Below are positions 60,359-64,000 of a stretch of DNA of 64,000 nucleotides, in pieces. The stretch's first letter is position 1. Each line of letters begins with the position of its first letter. Made by a program: the position numbers and the translations under genes. The stretch covers positions 8,085,122 through 8,149,121 of the forward strand of contig NW_023998432.1 of the NCBI RefSeq assembly GCF_014805625.2, given 5' to 3'. The notes under the pieces were generated by a model. The model had not been told where the DNA came from. It made no database searches and was given only the letters and a program-made list of their open reading frames with translations. Source of the DNA: Glossina fuscipes. Lineage: Eukaryota > Arthropoda > Insecta > Diptera > Glossinidae.

Positions 60359-63300
60359 TGCAATTATTTATCGAATTTTTTTACTAAGGTTTTGTGTATT
60401 TGTTCACTTTTACCGTTAATATATACTTTTACATTGGTATTATTGGTATTGGTATTATTCATGCATACTATTTTGTATGGATCTATACAGGATTTTTGTA
60501 ATTTGTTTCTACTAGTATTGTCATTAATACTAGAGTCTCCTATTTCTACGTTTATTACATTTTTACAGCTTTGTTCTGAGTTTAATTTGTGGACACAGTT
60601 ATTTGGGTAAGATTGTGTTTTAGGTTCTCTTATTCCTTCGTGTGACATGTATGATAGTTTTCCGAATAATAATTCGAATGGTATATAATTTATGTCTACA
60701 TGTGGTGTTGTCTTATGTGCGATCCAGGTTGTGGTATCTATTTTCTCCTTCTTTATTTTGTGTAAGGGATGAAAGATATTCGATTAGAACACTACGGCTA
60801 TGCTCTCTGATTTCTACTGTTTCACAAAATTTCTGTTGTACTTCTAGTGTTGCACATATTTCCTTCATCAGGTCCTTCGTGAAGTCTACTTCTTACGTGG
60901 AAAAATCGAAAACACCCGCCATCCCCACACAAAGTTACAAGTTTTGATGTTTTATGCTTATTTATAATAAGAAAAACAAAACCGAATGTTTACAACCATT
61001 TTGTACACTCGTTAAATGAAGGTATACTATATGCCTAAAAATGGGTTGTTTTTAAAATGAATATGGTAGACATCGCGATCACTTTTTTCTTAGTAATACG
61101 AGCGATATGGGCATCAAATAAAAGAACTTGGAGAGTACAATGCGAAAAACATAGTGATGGGTATGCAGGATTCGGCCCCCGCCGAGTATAACTTTTTTTT
61201 TGTTTTATCATGTTGAACATGCGTTTCCATATATATCTGTGACTTAGTATGCCTGAATATTTTCTTATAACAGCGTAGCTTCCTTAAATACTGTTGTGAT
61301 CCTCTTCAATTAATTTTTTTGTTCTTTATTATTGCGCATTCTTTGTGTTTCTGCGTACAAAAGTATATTTATGCGGGTGTTTTACCTTTATTTGCATTGA
61401 AAAATCACACCATTTAAATTGATTGAGAAGTCTTTAAAATTTAGTTTGTTTAGCAATGGTTTTCCTTCATTTTCAAGTGTTAATTTTTTGTTATCGTTTC
61501 TTATTCGCAATTCTAGTTTTCTGTTTATATGACTAATTGATGTACATTCCCATACATATGATATTGACATTTCCCTTGCCTCATGCTTCGCCTCATTACT
61601 AATGTTTTCTTTATTATTTCTTTATCTTAGTCGACAGTTGTAGGTATCATTTACTTGGGTACCATAAAGTCTATCTTGATTCTGTGGAGTTTGTTGGCAT
61701 TCGTTGTTAGTCGTTGTTACTTTTAAAGTGGAGCTTTTGTGTAACAATAAAGCTACTAGTAGTGTACGATCTGTAACCACTACAAATCTTTCACCGAATA
61801 GATAAACCCTGAAATGGTTAGTACCAAAGTGACAAAAAGTATATTGTCTTTTCTATTACTGGTTTGTTTTTTCCGTGTTTATTTAGTAACTTACTAGGGT
61901 ATGCTAATGGAAGGTTTTTTCCTATATCGCTTATGATAAAATTGTCCCTAGTACAAAAACGGATGCGTCGGTAGTTAGTACGAAGATTTTTTAAAAATTG
62001 TGATATAGTAATATTGATGGGGATATGAATTGTTGTTTAAAGGCTTTCTTTTTCTGCGCATTTAAATTCTTGAGCTTATTTTAATAAGTTGTTTATGTCT
62101 TTGGCATCCCATCATCTCCAGGCGCACAACTATATATTAGAGACCTCAAACCATTTTTTGAAAATGTTGTGTAGCGCTTGTTGTCGTGTTTTCTCTTTTG
62201 TACCTAATCGTAATGTATTTATTAGTATTTACTGAGAAATTTTGAAATGTTACTTCGTTACTTATGGTATTCAATATTTTTATACGCTTCGACTCGTCTT
62301 TCGGTATTACAGTGTTGGCTATAAATTGTTATACTATATATACTTTTGCTATATTCTTGCTTAATGGTATTGCATCTTTCTGAATCGTTATTGCTATGGG
62401 TGCTATTATCTCACATATTGGTACTATACGTATATCCTTATTATTCTTCTTTTTGTCATATTTAGGCAGAATAGTTTGGTTATTGTTGGTATTTATAATC
62501 AGAGAGTATGTTTGATAATCTACATTATAAGAAAATTTTTGTAAGAAACCTCTTCCTATTATGCCATTAGTTTGTATGGGAAAATCTCGCGTTGCTAATT
62601 GAATTTTATATGTAGTTATTTTTTGACCTATATTTATATGTAAGTTCGTTGTTCGTAATTGCTAATGATTCGTTTGTTATTCCCCTTAATTTTACGCGGT
62701 CTTCTTCAGTTTGTTGATAGTCATGTAGCAGGTCTTCCTTACATAGTGTTATGCCTACTCCTGTGTCAAGAAGATTTATTAGTTCTAGTTGGTTTGCATC
62801 TTGTACGTTTAGTAATATGTAGTATGCTAGGTTTGAAATTTTGAAAGCATGAAAGTTCTCGCGAACTCCCGAGTTCGGAGTTGGCTTCAAGTAAACCGGG
62901 GCTATTTCATTTCCCTGATCTATTGCTTGTATACTCTTGTTACATTTTCAGTTATTATTTCCATTTCTATTTAAGTTTTCATGGTATCTTTGATCAATTT
63001 AGTGCGTTGTTGTTTTGATAGTTTCTGATATAGTTATTCCAACTTTGTACATATTTGTTGGGATGTACTTGGTGACTACTATGTTGATTGTTATATCTTT
63101 TGTTATGGTGGTAAGGTTTTTGCTTATCGGTTCTTATGTGTATGCTATTTTTCGGAGTTAGAGCTTTTTCATATTATAGTGTCGTGTTTATTGCTATTGC
63201 GAAAATTTTTATTTCCACGGCAAATATAAATGTTTTAATGAAATCATCTAAACCATTTTTACCTTTGGGGGTTGGTGAAATTTAATACGATTTGGATAGC

Positions 63301-64000
63301 CGGACTGAGCTTACAGTAAAATGTTTACTGTATTAATTGTATTATAGCAATTCTTGAAAGTTATGTAATATTTCTACTATTTACAAGCGCTTAACTCTTA
63401 ACTCTCTGTGATTTCCTAAGTATATGGGTATAGTTTTGGCTACCTATTCCATATTAAATTCATATGCTTTTGTGTGTGTTATTTTTTTCTAAGGATTCTC
63501 CTGTTTTTTCGGAAAGGTCCTTTGTTAAAATTTCTTTTGCTTTTTGGGTCTTCTGGTTGAATATCTTTAATTTTTCAATTAATGTATTGGTCTACATCCT
63601 TTGTTTTTTAGCGCTTCTATTCTTTTTCGTAGCTCGTTTATCTCTTCTAAGTTAGTTTTTTATTGTTTCTTTCTTATATCTCCTATTTGTTTGTTTCTTT
63701 GCATTATTTAATTATAAAATAATATTTTATTATATATTATAGTATTTATGTTTGTCATGATTTCTTTCACCATTTCCATTATAGCAGCTTGTTAACGAAA
63801 AGTAATTTCTTTTGCTTATTTGCATTTATATTTTGTGTTACAATTTGTTCTTGTTCAAAACGAGTACTGACCGTTATACTTGGTTAGGAAGTCTTCAAGT
63901 TGGTCAATTTCTATGTGGTACTCTGTAATTGTGGCAATGAATTGGGCTTTGCACCTTTTGTGTGGCAACTGCAAACGTTGTTTGGCTCGGTTTTTTGATG
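60359..64000 (-). pseudogene. Decayed Gypsy element related to the intronic one, runs off the right end
   Basis: Minus-strand pieces follow the same order as the 38-43 kb element: integrase C-terminal end at 60364-60648 (SCIDPYKIVCMNNTN), the RNase H to integrase linker at 61388-61570 (YVWECTSISHINRKLELRIR), RNase H near 61800 (FRVYLFGERFVVVTD), and protease at 62606-62890 (ELINLLDTGVGITLCKEDLL then VKLRGITNESLAI). Gag-like sequence continues to the window edge. The integrase core is missing and replaced by unrelated DNA at about 60895-61290. Many stops mark it as much older than its relative. No LTR is within the window. Confidence 0.8.
60895..61290. other. Unrelated DNA replacing the integrase core
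   Basis: Between two stretches that align with the intact relative, this segment does not. It holds CAGGATTCGGCCCCCGCCGA followed by a T-run near 61190, suggestive of the end of a small inserted element. No coding frame of value was found. Confidence 0.45.

Overview
The window is nuclear DNA from an insect, most likely a higher fly. The evidence is one spliced gene with short fly-type introns (549, 68, 64, 61 and 56 bases), a protein whose SH2 domain reads as the fly member of the SOCS6/SOCS7 class (Socs16D-like), a strongly AT-rich background, and transposons of typical insect families. A tephritid or related fly would fit, but no species can be named from the sequence alone. I found no bacterial operons, CRISPR arrays, rRNA genes or functional tRNA genes.

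The only host gene I can support is Socs16D-like, on the plus strand. Six exons lie at 30,723-34,079 and a seventh at 57,242-57,349. The splice phases agree at every junction, giving 888 complete codons. The SH2 domain is split between exons 5, 6 and 7. The intron between exons 6 and 7 is 23,162 bases and is full of transposon remains on both strands. The exon for the SOCS box was not found and probably lies to the right of the window.

Layout, left to right. 1-3.9 kb: remains of a BEL/Pao and a PIF/Harbinger element in AT-rich DNA. 3.9-6.3 kb: a TATA-rich microsatellite, then a composite element with TG...CA ends, internal tandem repeats and a tRNA-derived SINE inserted in its LTR-like right part. 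6.4-14.7 kb: a complete but decayed Gypsy-type LTR retrotransposon with two LTRs, a primer-binding site and ATAT target duplications. 14.9-23.2 kb: a LINE piece with RNase H, an LTR scrap, and a CR1-like LINE carrying a nested, nearly intact I-like LINE with a perfect 13-base target duplication. 23.4-30.7 kb: an unidentified GC-richer relic with a 20-base hairpin, a mariner remnant, and AT-rich DNA upstream of the host gene. 30.7-57.3 kb: the SOCS gene, whose large intron holds two copies of a dispersed repeat, two inverted Tc1-like pieces, a Gypsy element with both LTRs, a CR1-like LINE with a PHD-type ORF1, and two Gypsy-type fragments lying tail to tail. 57.3-64 kb: unidentified sequence, a solo LTR with ATAT target duplication, and a decayed relative of the intronic Gypsy element running off the right end.

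Nothing here works as an operon or defence system. The story is one conserved signalling gene embedded in, and stretched by, several generations of retrotransposons. I did not find a convincing undescribed biological system. The strongest observations are the SH2 domain split by a transposon-filled intron, the nested LINE with a readable insertion history, the ATGA overlap between its two ORFs, and the SINE-in-LTR insertion.
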